Part shown: piece after piece, positions 18,099 to 27,431 of the stretch | Layout: each line of letters begins with the position of its first letter | Position numbering within the stretch: the first letter of the stretch is position 1 | Assembly: GCA_002503825.1 (NCBI GenBank) | Contig: DASP01000013.1 | Coordinates: 86,021-150,020, forward strand | Length of the DNA stretch: 64,000 bases | From: Methanoregulaceae archaeon UBA467 | GTDB lineage: Archaea > Halobacteriota > Methanomicrobia > Methanomicrobiales > Methanospirillaceae | Direction of reading: 5' to 3' | Notes under the pieces: model-generated | The model's database searches: none | What the model was told of the DNA's origin: nothing | The model's input: only the letters and a program-made list of their open reading frames with translations | Translations under genes and position numbers: made by a program

Positions 18099-19400
18099 GT
18101 GTCAGGCAGACGGTGTGACCTGCTTTTAAAGAATGTGAGCGATCCAACCGGAAGAATTGTAGATATCGCAATAAAGGACGGGATAGTGAAACATGCCGGT
18201 GCTCCCCTCCCCTCGTCGGGTGAGATTGACTGCAGCAGGTACATTGTCATTCCCGGTGCAGTCGATATGCACACCCACATGAGAGGCGGGATCCAGAACG
18301 CAAAAGAAGACTGGAAAACCGGCTCGATGAGCGCCGTCGCCGGAGGTGTGACCTTTGTCGTCGACCAGCCCAATACTATTCCACCCCTGACGACGACAGG
18401 AGCGTTTGAAGCCAGGATCAGGGAAGCAAAGGAACAGTCATATTGCAATTTTTCCGTAAATGCCGGGGTCAGCCCTGATGCAGATATTGAAGGTCTCTGG
18501 ATGGCAGGGGCGATGGCGTTCGGGGAAGTGTTTGCAGCTCCCTCGAGTTACGGTGAAGCTCTCACGGAAGACTGTCTTTTCAAGTCGTTCCAGAGGATAG
18601 GCACGCTGGGCGGGCTTGCGACGATACACGCCGAGCGGGTAAAAGAAGGGAGACCCGACACCCTTGAGGAACATTCCGGCATGAGATCTCCGGCGGGTGA
18701 GGAAGAGGCGGTCCGCTATGTAAAATCGCACGGGCTTTTGGAATGCAGGCTCCATTTCTGCCATCTCAGCACAGCAGAATCGCTTGATGCCGCATCAGGC
18801 GCCACAACCGAGGCAACACCGCATCACCTCTTCCTCTCCTATGACGGCCAGGTCCCGGACAACACATTCCTGAAAGTCAATCCTCCTGTTCGCAGTGAAA
18901 AACAGAGAAAATTACTATTTTCCGCCTGGGATAACATCGATGTGATCGCATCTGATCATGCACCCCACACCCTCCGTGATAAGTCCGTTCCTTTTCCTGA
19001 CGCCCCGTCGGGAATACCCGGGGTCGAGACGATGGTGCCGCTGCTGATGGGGGAGGTTCTGAAAAAACGATTGAACCTTACTTCTGTTATCGAAAAGACT
19101 TCGTCAACGCCAGCAGGCATCCTCGGTGTTCCGGCGGCGGGATTCAGGCCTGGTATGCGGGCGGATTTTGCATGCTACCTGAACCGGACGGTCAGGATTA
19201 GCGCGGATGACCTTCACAGCAGGGCGGGATGGACTCCTTTTGAAGGAATGGATGCAGTTTTTCCTGAAATTGTCATAATGAGCGGTAATGTCATTTATCG
19301 CGAGGGAGAATTCGACCGTATCCCTCCGGTATGGTTCCCGGGAAGGGGTTATATAGGACAAGAGGGCATGAAATATGGTGCCACACATGCACATCCATAG
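18099..19400 (+). CDS. pyrC: Dihydroorotase
   Basis: An amidohydrolase of about 433 residues that closes carbamoyl-aspartate to dihydroorotate in pyrimidine synthesis. Zinc ligands are visible in DMHTHMR (HxH), TIHAERVKEG, LHFCHLSTAES and the catalytic Asp in IASDHAPHT. Substrate residues follow in the PSGIPGVETMVPL loop. GTG at 18099 is preferred because an aggag site lies ten bases upstream; an in-frame TTG at 18093 is the alternative. It is followed by the DUF167 gene after a 150-base gap (19401-19552) in which nothing is recognised. Confidence 0.92.
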   Translation: MSGRRCDLLLKNVSDPTGRIVDIAIKDGIVKHAGAPLPSSGEIDCSRYIVIPGAVDMHTHMRGGIQNAKEDWKTGSMSAVAGGVTFVVDQPNTIPPLTTTGAFEARIREAKEQSYCNFSVNAGVSPDADIEGLWMAGAMAFGEVFAAPSSYGEALTEDCLFKSFQRIGTLGGLATIHAERVKEGRPDTLEEHSGMRSPAGEEEAVRYVKSHGLLECRLHFCHLSTAESLDAASGATTEATPHHLFLSYDGQVPDNTFLKVNPPVRSEKQRKLLFSAWDNIDVIASDHAPHTLRDKSVPFPDAPSGIPGVETMVPLLMGEVLKKRLNLTSVIEKTSSTPAGILGVPAAGFRPGMRADFACYLNRTVRISADDLHSRAGWTPFEGMDAVFPEIVIMSGNVIYREGEFDRIPPVWFPGRGYIGQEGMKYGATHAHP

Positions 19401-19552
19401 GTCCCCGGGTGATCGATTGGCAAGCGCCTGGATATGAACCGCGGGACAACCCGGTTGTGCGACAGGCACCGCCCGGCAGGGTTAATACAGGTGAAGAAAA
19501 GGCAGCATGCCACTTATGATCCGCCGTTGTTAATGCCGGGCGACACCTTCAG

Positions 19553-19882
19553 ATGATTGGTATGAGCGGGAATTTCAGGGATGCACTTGTTGAAACGGTA
19601 AATGGAACGATTCTCTCTCTGGATATATCGGCAGGTGCAAAAAAAGACTCTTTTCCGGCAGGCTACAATGAGTGGCGGCACTCGATAGCATGTCATGTTT
19701 CGGCACCCCCGGTGGAGGGAAAGGCAAACAAATCCATTATTGAGCTGGTCTCAAAAACACTTTCAGTTCCACGGTCTGCGGTATCAATCATTGCCGGGTC
19801 CGGGTCATCCCAGAAAAAGATTCTGGTGCAGGGAACTTCAAGGGATGAATTAGCTGCGTTAATGGAGAGGCTGATTGATTAA
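19553..19882 (+). CDS. DUF167/YggU family protein
   Basis: A 109-residue protein. It has the family hallmarks AGAKKDSF near the N-terminus, VSAPPVEGKANKSIIELVSK (residues about 50-69) and SGSSQKKILVQG. Length and fold match UPF0235. The function is unknown across all domains of life. It starts at an ATG, with a second ATG three codons in as the alternative. The gene stands after pyrC in the same direction. Confidence 0.88.
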   Translation: MIGMSGNFRDALVETVNGTILSLDISAGAKKDSFPAGYNEWRHSIACHVSAPPVEGKANKSIIELVSKTLSVPRSAVSIIAGSGSSQKKILVQGTSRDELAALMERLID

Positions 19883-20119
19883 ATACGTAACCGGGTTTCC
19901 ATTTTCCGTATTGTATAGCGGAAGCAATCAAAAATAAACGGGCAGAACACAGGCGAACTAATCCTGTCTGAGATCCCGGCCGGATGCGGATGGCCGGATG
20001 ACAACAGGTATGACTGGGCGCGCAGGTACCAGTTTAACCGTTATCATTCACTTTTATCGAATAATGAAGAGATATCACATCTGTGTATAGAAAAATGACC
20101 GCAGGGAATTAATAATTAA

Positions 20120-20165
20120 ATTTTAAATATAAATGAATTTATTTTAATTTCCCATATAGTTTAAA
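20120..20165 (+). promoter_or_regulatory. AT-rich promoter region of dnaG
   Basis: A very AT-rich stretch contains ttttaaatata (about 20123-20133) and catatagttt (about 20153-20162), either of which could bind TBP. The rest of 19883-20240 shows no gene; a short direct repeat ggccggatg occurs near 19980-20000. Confidence 0.4.
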
Positions 20166-20240
20166 TCCTTACGCCGCAAAGGGTACGGTACCTATGATCA
20201 CGCGTTTCAATTATTGCCTGATGCATGGGGGTGCATTACC

Positions 20241-21482
20241 TTGTATTCATCTGATACTACCAAGTACCTTATTCACATTCACCTTGAAGCAGAGGGGGTG
20301 GTCGAGAAACCCGACGTAGTTGGTGCCATATTTGGCCAGACTGAAGGGTTACTCGGCGAAGACCTTGATCTTCGTGATTTGCAGAGAACCGGACGTGTAG
20401 GGAGGATTGATGTCCAGGTTTCAAGCAAAAAAGGTGAGACGAGAGGGGAAATATACATTGCGTCGTCTCTCGACCGGGCGGAAACTGCGATACTTGCCGC
20501 ATCTCTTGAGGCTATCGACCGTGTCGGTCCCTGTATTGCCCATGTCACCGTTGAATCCATAGAGGATATCAGGGTGAGCAAGCGGAAAAAGATTGTAAAC
20601 AGGGCAAAAGAGTTGCTCCTTGATTATTTCGAGGAAGGCTCTATCGACAGCCACGAGCTCCTCGACGAAGTCCGTGAAAGCATACGTGTGGAAAAAATCA
20701 GCACAATCGGCCAGGACAAAGTACCTGCGGGTCCGAACGTCCTTGACTCTGATGCAATAATCGTGGTGGAGGGCCGGGCCGATGTCATCAACCTTCTCAG
20801 GTTCGGGATTAAGAACGCAGTTGCAGTTGAAGGAACAAATGTCTCGGGGACAATAATTGATCTCTGTGAAAAAAAGACTGCAACGGCATTTCTTGACGGA
20901 GACCGTGGAGGAGAGTTAATCCTCCGCGAACTGTTACAGGTCGCAGAAATTGATTATGTTGCATTCTCTCCGAGGGGAAAGAGCGTCGAGGATATGACGC
21001 GCAAGGAGATCATCAAGTCCCTCAGAAACAAGGTCCCGGTCGAATATGTCAGGGAACAATATTTTTCAGGGGACCTGGAGGGCCAGGAGGAGGATATGCC
21101 CTCTTTTAGACCCGATCCAGCCGCGGTGGAAACGTCAGTAGAGCCAAAGGGGCCAAAAAAGAAACAGCAGGGGAAAAAGCCGGAGCCTCAGGATATCCAG
21201 CTGCCGCGCACACTCGGTGACCATATGAAGGCCATCAAAGGCAAACGGGTTGCCCGGTTCCTGACCCATGATTTCACGATCTTAAAAGAAGGAAAGCCGG
21301 AAGATGTCGAGAAGATGATAGATGATGTAAATGGTGACGCATCAGGACTGGTCATCGATGGGGATGTAAACCAGAGAATTATCGATCACCTTGTCGGCAA
21401 GGGTCTGGAATATGTGGCTGCGAGGGAGTATAAAGGAATTATCAAGCGTCCGCTCTCAATTAAACTCTTAAAAATCGCTTAA
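20241..21482 (+). CDS. dnaG: Archaeal DnaG-type primase (exosome-associated)
   Basis: A protein of about 413 residues with the archaeal DnaG plan: N-terminal domain (YSSDTTKYLIHIH), a TOPRIM domain at about 165-250 (IIVVEGRADV...FLDGDRGGE, the catalytic Glu and DxD), a charged Lys/Pro-rich linker (KGPKKKQQGKKPE) and a C-terminal domain. Archaeal DnaG is a structural part of the RNA exosome and has some primase activity. The TTG at 20241 is preferred over a TTG at 20214: it gives the standard N-terminus and has ggggg eight to nine bases upstream. Confidence 0.94.
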   Translation: MYSSDTTKYLIHIHLEAEGVVEKPDVVGAIFGQTEGLLGEDLDLRDLQRTGRVGRIDVQVSSKKGETRGEIYIASSLDRAETAILAASLEAIDRVGPCIAHVTVESIEDIRVSKRKKIVNRAKELLLDYFEEGSIDSHELLDEVRESIRVEKISTIGQDKVPAGPNVLDSDAIIVVEGRADVINLLRFGIKNAVAVEGTNVSGTIIDLCEKKTATAFLDGDRGGELILRELLQVAEIDYVAFSPRGKSVEDMTRKEIIKSLRNKVPVEYVREQYFSGDLEGQEEDMPSFRPDPAAVETSVEPKGPKKKQQGKKPEPQDIQLPRTLGDHMKAIKGKRVARFLTHDFTILKEGKPEDVEKMIDDVNGDASGLVIDGDVNQRIIDHLVGKGLEYVAAREYKGIIKRPLSIKLLKIA

Positions 21483-21496
21483 ACATTTTCTGAGAT

Positions 21497-21508
21497 ACCT
21501 ATATATTT
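21497..21508 (+). promoter_or_regulatory. TATA box of the UPF0058 gene
   Basis: The box acctatatattt is 35-46 bases before the GTG start at 21543, which puts transcription start within a few bases of the ribosome-binding region (gatgtgaaagag). Confidence 0.5.
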
Positions 21509-21542
21509 TTTCATTTACAATTTTGATCTCGGATGTGAAAGA

Positions 21543-21827
21543 GTGCACAAGGAAGAACTGATTACATTACACCAGATGCTGTTCGACATAAAGGATTATT
21601 TCGAGTACGTCAACCCTGATTTCAAGTTTTCACAGTACGGTTCACTTAAGATCAACCCGACACAGCTTCATAAAAGTAAAATGGAACATAAATATGCGAT
21701 TTTTGTGCTGGGAAACGAACTGGCCAATGCGATGAAAGATGTCGAGTTTTCAGCATCCGGAAGAATTTCAGCACGGATGAAAGAACTTGCCGACAAGACC
21801 TTAAAAGAGATGGAATATATCCAGTAA
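21543..21827 (+). CDS. UPF0058 family protein
   Basis: A protein of 94 residues and predominantly helical, starting at GTG. It matches the UPF0058 pattern (MHKEELITLHQ, SKMEHKYAIFVLGNELA). The family is archaeal, small and of unknown function, and often lies beside information-processing genes, as here beside dnaG. It has its own TATA box. Confidence 0.85.
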   Translation: MHKEELITLHQMLFDIKDYFEYVNPDFKFSQYGSLKINPTQLHKSKMEHKYAIFVLGNELANAMKDVEFSASGRISARMKELADKTLKEMEYIQ

Positions 21828-21980
21828 TTCATCAGTAATCACTTTATTTCCTTAAATCAGTCTATTTTCCAACCATTATCGTTCGCCAGCCTCTTTGCTG
21901 CCTTTAACGGAACAAGCTTCCGGCCTGGTCCCTGGGACAGGTAGCCCGGGTCCGGTGTATGCGGGAGCGTTTATACCCCC

Positions 21981-22775
21981 TTATTTCCTCATCTCTCTCT
22001 CAACCCGGATGAGGTAACCGGCCAGCAATTCCGGTATGGGTGCAGCCATGCAGTGCCAGTTGGGGGTACCGTTTACTTCCAGAACACAGTAACCTTCAGG
22101 TGAATCGAGGAGATCGACGCCCCCGTAGTCGACTCCTACTGCCCGTGCAGCGGCTCCGGCTATTTCCTGCATTTCAGGGTCGATTTCACGGGGCCGCCCG
22201 GTTCCGCCCTGGTGTATATTATGTGCAAGGGTATCCGATACCCGTTCGATTGCACCGACCGCTTCTCCGTCGATGACAAAGACCCGGTAATCACGGTCAT
22301 TAGGGACGAATTCCTGCAGGTAGTACGGGGGTGGACCGAGTTCTTCAGGTGAGCGAAGCAGGTATATTCCGTTTCCATCGAACCCGTATACCGGCTTTGA
22401 CACAACCTTTCCATATTTTTCGATGAACCGTGACGCTTCAGAGCGTGAAGCACTGAAACTGGTATCCGGGGTGGGGATCCCCTCTCTGAAAAGAAGCACA
22501 CTGGTCATTACCTTGCTTGCGCAGGTAAATATCGATGCGGGAGTGTTGACCACCCTGTTTGAGAGGGAAAGGGCATTTAACACTTCAAACTGGTGCTCGT
22601 CCTGCCTGATACCGCACGCCCATACCAGTTCATTCTCCAGGCCTGAAGAGAACGGATCGATACGTTCGATATCGAGGATTTGATAGTCCTTTCCAGCTCG
22701 TTCAATGGCTTTCATTACCATTCCGGTTGAGTTATCATCCGGAGTGTCGGTTGGTTTTGGTATAATATAGATCAT
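21981..22775 (-). CDS. RimK-type ATP-grasp ligase, possible MptN (tetrahydromethanopterin:glutamate ligase)
   Basis: An ATP-grasp protein of about 264 residues. It has a pre-ATP-grasp domain (MIYIIPKP...), the ATP lysine in KVVSKPVYGFDGNGIYLL, PPYYLQEFVPNDRDYRVFVI, and the metal-binding end GVDLLDSPEGYCVLEVNGTPNW (quoted in two parts: GVDLLDS, then VLEVNGTPNW). The RimK/CofF/MptN group adds glutamate to peptides or cofactors. In methanogens the choices are MptN, which turns H4MPT into sarcinapterin, and CofF for F420. Motifs alone do not separate them, so no symbol is given. ATG 22775 is preferred; a TTG at 22799 is in frame. Confidence 0.75.
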   Translation of the reverse strand: MIYIIPKPTDTPDDNSTGMVMKAIERAGKDYQILDIERIDPFSSGLENELVWACGIRQDEHQFEVLNALSLSNRVVNTPASIFTCASKVMTSVLLFREGIPTPDTSFSASRSEASRFIEKYGKVVSKPVYGFDGNGIYLLRSPEELGPPPYYLQEFVPNDRDYRVFVIDGEAVGAIERVSDTLAHNIHQGGTGRPREIDPEMQEIAGAAARAVGVDYGGVDLLDSPEGYCVLEVNGTPNWHCMAAPIPELLAGYLIRVEREMRK

Positions 22776-23191
22776 CCGTGTATACACCGGCCCGGTCAAG
22801 ACTCCCTGCGGGAGAATGTTATCAGAAATGTATGTCTCGGGATGGAGAAAAAGATTATAGTTTGTATTGCGATTGCAGTAACAGGCCGTTTTTAAAAAAT
22901 CCCGGTATTTTTCAGGATATCTCCGCTTTATAATCGTAGCAAATAACAGGCGTCCGTTTCCCTGTTGACCGGGACGATAGTTTTCAGAATATATTTCCGG
23001 ATATCAGGAACAGGACACGCAGGGATGAAAAGTACGGGGGGGGTTTGTGTGAATTGGGATACACGAAAAAAAAGCAGATCGCTGCCGGAGTTGTCCTGCG
23101 TTCTCTTTCACAGGAAATTCCGGAAGTGCATTGTCTCAATGGTTGTATATCCACCAAAAATCTTCATTAGACCAGAAAATAATATGGACTC
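22776..23191. other. Intergenic region without a recognised gene
   Basis: Short frames only. One begins MEKKIIVCIAIAVTG (near 22839) and stops after 17 codons, like a lost signal-peptide start. A ctttataat element at about 22927 may be the promoter of the alanine dehydrogenase gene. Confidence 0.4.
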
Positions 23192-24130
23192 ATGCTTTAT
23201 TACCCGGACCCTGAATCGGGTCTTGACAGAAAAGCGGTCAACGACGCAATAGAAGAGGCTTTTGCAGAACACGGGCGGGGCAGGGTCCAGATGCCACCGA
23301 AAATGTACGTCACGTTTCCCAGCGGAGACTTCAGGACAATGCCTGCATATATACCGTCACTAGGAATCGGGGGGGTCAAGATAGTAAATGTTCATCCTGA
23401 GAATCCTGCAATCGGTCTTCCCACGGTGATGGCGCTGACAATCATTCTTGATGTGGGGACGGGTAAACCGGAAGCAATCCTTAATGCAACGGGACTAACT
23501 GATCTCAGGACCGGTGCTGCAGGTGCTGTTGCCGCAAAATACCTCGCACCCGGGAATTCGGTATCACTCGGCGTAGTCGGGAGCGGGCGGCAGGCCCGGG
23601 CACAGGTGGAGGCACTTTCAAGGGAGGTATCAATAGAAAATATCAGGGTCTGGAGCCGTAAAGAGAAAAATGCCCGTGATTTTTGTGAAATATTTACACG
23701 GTTCGATTGTGAAGCCACATCACTTGAAAAAGTGTGTGAAAGCCGGTGCATTGTTACCACGACGCCTTCAAGGGCCCCCCTCATAAAAAGTGAATGGATC
23801 CATGAAGGGACCCATATCAATGCGATCGGTGCCGACGCCCCGGGGAAACAGGAACTTGACCCGTATATACTCAAAAGGGCTGCAGTCTTTGTGGATGATC
23901 CCGTACAGGCAGTTCATTCCGGGGAGATCAATGTACCGATCAGGAACGGGTTGTATTCACCCGATGAGATAGAGGGCACTCTCGGAGAAGTGGTACTCGG
24001 GAAGAAGGGACGAAAAGACAGCACCCAGATCACCGTTTTCGACTCCACCGGACTTGCCATCCAGGACCTTGCCCTCGCAAAAGTCGCAATGAAAACCGGC
24101 ACCGCTGTTAACCTTACATTTGATGTGTAA
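23192..24130 (+). CDS. Ornithine cyclodeaminase/alanine dehydrogenase family enzyme
   Basis: A 312-residue protein of the mu-crystallin fold. The substrate-binding part has MPPKMYVTFPSGDFRTMPAY and GGVKIVNVHPENP; the Rossmann motif GVVGSGRQARAQ sits near residue 130; the C-terminal part has DAPGKQELDP and DSTGLAIQDLALA. In archaea this family includes NAD-dependent alanine dehydrogenase and ornithine cyclodeaminase. The two cannot be told apart here, although archaeal alanine dehydrogenase is the more usual role. The gene stands alone. Confidence 0.88.
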   Translation: MLYYPDPESGLDRKAVNDAIEEAFAEHGRGRVQMPPKMYVTFPSGDFRTMPAYIPSLGIGGVKIVNVHPENPAIGLPTVMALTIILDVGTGKPEAILNATGLTDLRTGAAGAVAAKYLAPGNSVSLGVVGSGRQARAQVEALSREVSIENIRVWSRKEKNARDFCEIFTRFDCEATSLEKVCESRCIVTTTPSRAPLIKSEWIHEGTHINAIGADAPGKQELDPYILKRAAVFVDDPVQAVHSGEINVPIRNGLYSPDEIEGTLGEVVLGKKGRKDSTQITVFDSTGLAIQDLALAKVAMKTGTAVNLTFDV

Positions 24131-24783
24131 TAATCGGCCTCTTCGATGTTTCGTATGGATAAACTGAAATCAGGACCTCAAATGCATTACGATACAGTCT
24201 CGCCGGACCGCCGCCGGGGCGGCGGGATTCATCGTGCCGTGGGGGTGAGGGCAATTACTCCCATAATTTTACTTAAAAGGAATATGACAGCGCATACATT
24301 TTGGCGAAGAGCCAATAATTTTCATCAGATCGGCAGACTTTTTTCTACAATGAATCTCCAGGACTTTGGATCTGTTGAACCAGACCTGAACCAGTAACGT
24401 TCACTCCGGAACCATGAAAATGTCCATTCAAAATCTCCTTATATTATGGGTTGTTCCACCATTTTCATTCGAAATCCTGATATCAAAAAATCAGAGAGAA
24501 TAGTGAGGGTGCGGGATGGGTTTCAGCTGAGCAGTATTTTCCTAAAAGTAATGAGCACAGTCCCTGTCGTATCGTGTGGACGCTACAACAGCGGGCCATC
24601 GGCCCCGGAAAGTGTCGGAATAAGGAGTGCGGGGACTCTTATATCAGAGGGTCATCCTGCATAAGGAGATCTGATGTCTTTTTTTCACCTGTCGCTCCAA
24701 TAATTGGCGTTCGGAAAATGTCCGGTTCTACAGCCCTTTTGAAGGGAGAAAAGGAAAAGGATCTTGTAATTTATCTTAAATGA
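24131..24783. other. Intergenic region with GC hairpin, no gene recognised
   Basis: This 650-base gap carries a perfect hairpin ccgccg-ccgggg-cggcgg at about 24207-24224, followed by gattcatc. The same combination, a gccgccggggcg hairpin then gttcatc, occurs at about 29900-29937, so it may be a dispersed element. No protein frame is convincing. Confidence 0.4.
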
Positions 24784-26247
24784 TTATTCAGGAGGTTTGC
24801 TGAATTTTTTCCATACCTTTTCACGGTACACAGGGCCGCTGTTATAGGTACAGAACGGGATGAGCCGGCCGTCAGGGGTAGCATAATGGATGCAGCACCG
24901 CTGGACCCGGCTGATATCGTAGTTATAGCGGTCCATGAAATGCATGGTTCCAATAAAGAGCGCATTCCAGTGGAAATCCCGGAGCGCTTCAAAGTCCTGC
25001 AGAAGAAGGGCTTTACCGATTAATTTCCAGAAATCAGCAGTGCTCCCCTGCTCTCCCTTCTTTACTGAGGTGTGGAGATCTTTGACGCCCTCGAGAAGGG
25101 ATTTGTACTTATTGATCGATCCTCCTTTTTTCAGTTTTTCTGCCATGGCTTCGACAGATTTGAAGAAACTGTCCACGTCAACCATGCGGTTGACAGGGAC
25201 TATCCCGTCACTTGTCACAAATACATAGGTTGCAGCCCCGCAGTGCTGGTGAGTAGTAAATCTGACCTGTGGCTTTCCGGTATACGCCTCTACGAGGTCC
25301 GAGAACGGAACAACACATGGGACCGGGTAAAAATCAGATTTCTTTACCACACCTGCAGTCTGGGTTTCAATATCGTCGATAAGTTCAGGGATGGTTATCC
25401 GCTCCCTGTTGACGTCCTCTTCGCTTGCAGCCCCGGTAAAGGCGATCGGCTGGAAATTTACGCCCCTGACAATATCGATGTGATCTGCGGCATACTGGAT
25501 GATTTTACCGACCTCGTGATCATTTCTGCCTTTAATAACAGTGGGAACAAGGACCAGTCCGAGGCCGACCTCTGCACAGTTCTTCACTACTTTCTCATCG
25601 ATTTTCATCTGGGGATTTGTCTCTTCAGATACCCCGTCAAAATGAAGATAGACCGTGCTTAACCCGGCGTCCTTGAGTTCCCTCACATATTCGACATTAC
25701 GGGCCAGTTTTATACCGTTCGTTGCAAGCTGGACCTGTGGAAACCCGAGCTCTTTTGCCTTACGGATAATATCCGCGAGGTCGTTTCGCATCGTAGGTTC
25801 ACCACCTGAAAACTGAACGGCGGGTGCAGGAACCGGTTTTTCATTCCTGAGAAGTTTCAGCATATCGACGACCTGCTCAAACGAAGGTTCGTAAATAAAT
25901 CCGCAGGCTCTTGCGTTTGCAAAGCAGAAATCGCAATTTAAATTGCACCGGTTTGTCAGGTCAACATTGGCGAGGAGCGTTGTTGATTTGTGGTTATTAC
26001 AAAGGCCGCAGTTTACCGGACAGGTCTCTGCCAGAGCCTGTACCTGTGGATTTTCAATACCTTTCCCGATCACCTCGTATTGCTCGAAACGTCGCCACAT
26101 TTCGGAATCAGACCAGTAGATATCCCTGAATGCACCATGTTCCGCACATTCCCGCTCCAGCCAAATCTTTCCCTCGTCTTCGACAATGTCTGCGTCGATG
26201 ACGCAATTACAGACAGGGCAAAGGCTCTTTGTCTTTTTCAATATCAT
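24784..26247 (-). CDS. tes: Radical SAM protein, tetraether lipid synthase (Tes) family
   Basis: A 487-residue protein. The N-terminus has a rubredoxin-like metal site (C10, C13 and C34 in LCPVCNC and RECAEHG). A CxxxCxxC motif follows at C76/C80/C83 (CPVNCGLCNNH), then the radical-SAM cluster motif at C101/C105/C108 (CNLNCDFCF) with FSGGEPTMR for SAM. Extra C-terminal cysteines (HQHCGA, QRCCIHY, IPFCTYN) can hold further clusters. This matches the MJ0619-type enzymes now assigned as tetraether synthase, which joins two archaeol tails into GDGT. The gene is divergent from CDP-archaeol synthase, which supports a lipid role. ATG 26247 has ggtgggg at the right distance. Confidence 0.8.
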   Translation of the reverse strand: MILKKTKSLCPVCNCVIDADIVEDEGKIWLERECAEHGAFRDIYWSDSEMWRRFEQYEVIGKGIENPQVQALAETCPVNCGLCNNHKSTTLLANVDLTNRCNLNCDFCFANARACGFIYEPSFEQVVDMLKLLRNEKPVPAPAVQFSGGEPTMRNDLADIIRKAKELGFPQVQLATNGIKLARNVEYVRELKDAGLSTVYLHFDGVSEETNPQMKIDEKVVKNCAEVGLGLVLVPTVIKGRNDHEVGKIIQYAADHIDIVRGVNFQPIAFTGAASEEDVNRERITIPELIDDIETQTAGVVKKSDFYPVPCVVPFSDLVEAYTGKPQVRFTTHQHCGAATYVFVTSDGIVPVNRMVDVDSFFKSVEAMAEKLKKGGSINKYKSLLEGVKDLHTSVKKGEQGSTADFWKLIGKALLLQDFEALRDFHWNALFIGTMHFMDRYNYDISRVQRCCIHYATPDGRLIPFCTYNSGPVYREKVWKKFSKPPE

Positions 26248-26322
26248 ATAATCCCCACCGTTGCTTACTAAGGATATTAATTGAGATACCTTAATGTTTA
26301 TATCTGCTCTTTATTACAGGTA
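26248..26322. promoter_or_regulatory. Divergent promoter between tes and carS
   Basis: The element gtttatatct (about 26296-26305) reads as TATA on the minus strand with a start about 25 bases downstream, suiting tes. The element gatattaat (about 26272-26280) suits carS on the plus strand. The two lipid genes therefore share a 75-base control region and may be co-regulated. Confidence 0.45.
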
Positions 26323-26886
26323 TTGGAGAGCATTATTATTAGTTTTGATTCCGTCATAATAGCATTGGTCGCTGCTTTCTGGATCATGCTCCCTGCGTAT
26401 GTCCCAAACCCGGTTGCCGCGGCAGCCGGCGGGGGCAGGCCAATCGACGGAGGAAGGTATTTCTCAGACGGAAGACGGATATTCGGCGACGGAAAGACGT
26501 ACAGGGGATTTATTATCGGGATCCTGGCCGGCATCGTTGTCGGTATTATCCAGATCCTCCTCCAGGATCTCCCTGCACTTGCATTTCTCCCTGTTCATAC
26601 CTGTCTTTCGGTTTTTCTTTTTTCATTCGGGGCCCTTTTCGGCGATCTTATGAAAAGTTTCTTTAAAAGACGCCTTGGGAAGGAGAGGGGAGAAAAATGG
26701 ATGATCGCCGACCAGTACGACCTTGTCGCCGGAGCCTTCCTCCTTGCGGTCATCTTTGATTATTCATGGGTCATTTCGACTATCTCTATCCCAGTACTGG
26801 TGTTCATTCTCATTTTGACTCCGGTTCTACACAGGGTTATGAATATTATCGGTTATATTGCAGGAGTGAAAGATGTACCATGGTGA
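26323..26886 (+). CDS. carS: CDP-archaeol synthase
   Basis: A membrane enzyme of about 187 residues with five helices. It activates digeranylgeranylglyceryl phosphate with CTP, the step before polar head groups are attached to archaeal lipids. Family motifs are FWIMLPAYVPNP at the N-terminus, FGDGKTYRGF and FGDLMKSFFKRRLG, and a conserved DQYDLV near residue 135. The start is uncertain: the frame opens at a TTG at 26281, but TTG 26323 fits the promoter and length better. The 3' end overlaps pyrE by 7 bases. Confidence 0.9.
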   Translation: MESIIISFDSVIIALVAAFWIMLPAYVPNPVAAAAGGGRPIDGGRYFSDGRRIFGDGKTYRGFIIGILAGIVVGIIQILLQDLPALAFLPVHTCLSVFLFSFGALFGDLMKSFFKRRLGKERGEKWMIADQYDLVAGAFLLAVIFDYSWVISTISIPVLVFILILTPVLHRVMNIIGYIAGVKDVPW

Positions 26887-27389
26887 ATGAAATTGCAGAT
26901 CTCCTGAAGCTGCATGGTGCGGTGGAATTCGGGGATTTTATCCTTGCATCGGGAGCAAGAAGCACCTATTATCTTGATATTAAGTCGGCAGTCACCTCTC
27001 CGCGGGTCCTCGGCGCAATCGGGAACACCATTGCGGCAATGGCAACGTTTGATGTGGTAGCCGGAGTTGCGGTAGGGGGAGTCCCTATTGCCGTGGCAAC
27101 TGCGCTTGCGAGTGGCAGACCCTATGCAATTATCAGAAGTGCGGATAAGGGGCATGGTAAAAAAGAAAGGATTATCGGGGATATTAAGGGGAAAAATGTC
27201 CTTCTGGTTGAAGATGTAACCACGTCCGGGGGATCGGCACTCTATGGAATTGACGAGTTGAGGGCCGCAGGAGCCGTCGCAGACATGGTCATAACGGTTG
27301 TAGACCGTGAATCGGGGGCGACTGAAAAGATGAAAGAACGTGGTATCAGTCTTCTCTCTCTCGTAAAGGCATCAGAATTATTGAGATGA
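26880..27389 (+). CDS. pyrE: Orotate phosphoribosyltransferase
   Basis: A 169-residue enzyme that makes orotidine monophosphate from orotate and PRPP. The PRPP-binding loop is VLLVEDVTTSGGSALYG. The N-terminal FGDFILASGARSTYYLDIK and VGGVPIAVATALASG are typical of short archaeal PyrE. The ATG at 26880 is chosen because it gives the standard N-terminus (MVNEIADLLKLHGAVEFG); the frame is open upstream inside carS, but that translation is the shadow of carS. It overlaps carS, so the two are translationally coupled. Confidence 0.93.
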   Translation: MVNEIADLLKLHGAVEFGDFILASGARSTYYLDIKSAVTSPRVLGAIGNTIAAMATFDVVAGVAVGGVPIAVATALASGRPYAIIRSADKGHGKKERIIGDIKGKNVLLVEDVTTSGGSALYGIDELRAAGAVADMVITVVDRESGATEKMKERGISLLSLVKASELLR

Positions 27390-27431
27390 TAAACGCGGAT
27401 ACGCAATTTTTTAATGAGGATGCTCATATAA

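Noticed and set aside
17672..18448. 258-codon minus-strand frame across the RND/pyrC junction
   Set aside because: Both flanking plus-strand genes are well supported and the frame is their antisense.
19425..19450. T-arm-like ggttcatatcc on the minus strand
   Set aside because: No acceptor, D or anticodon stem can be built around it.
22965..23252. 95-codon frame before the alanine dehydrogenase gene
   Set aside because: It overlaps the true gene start in another frame, and composition is not protein-like.
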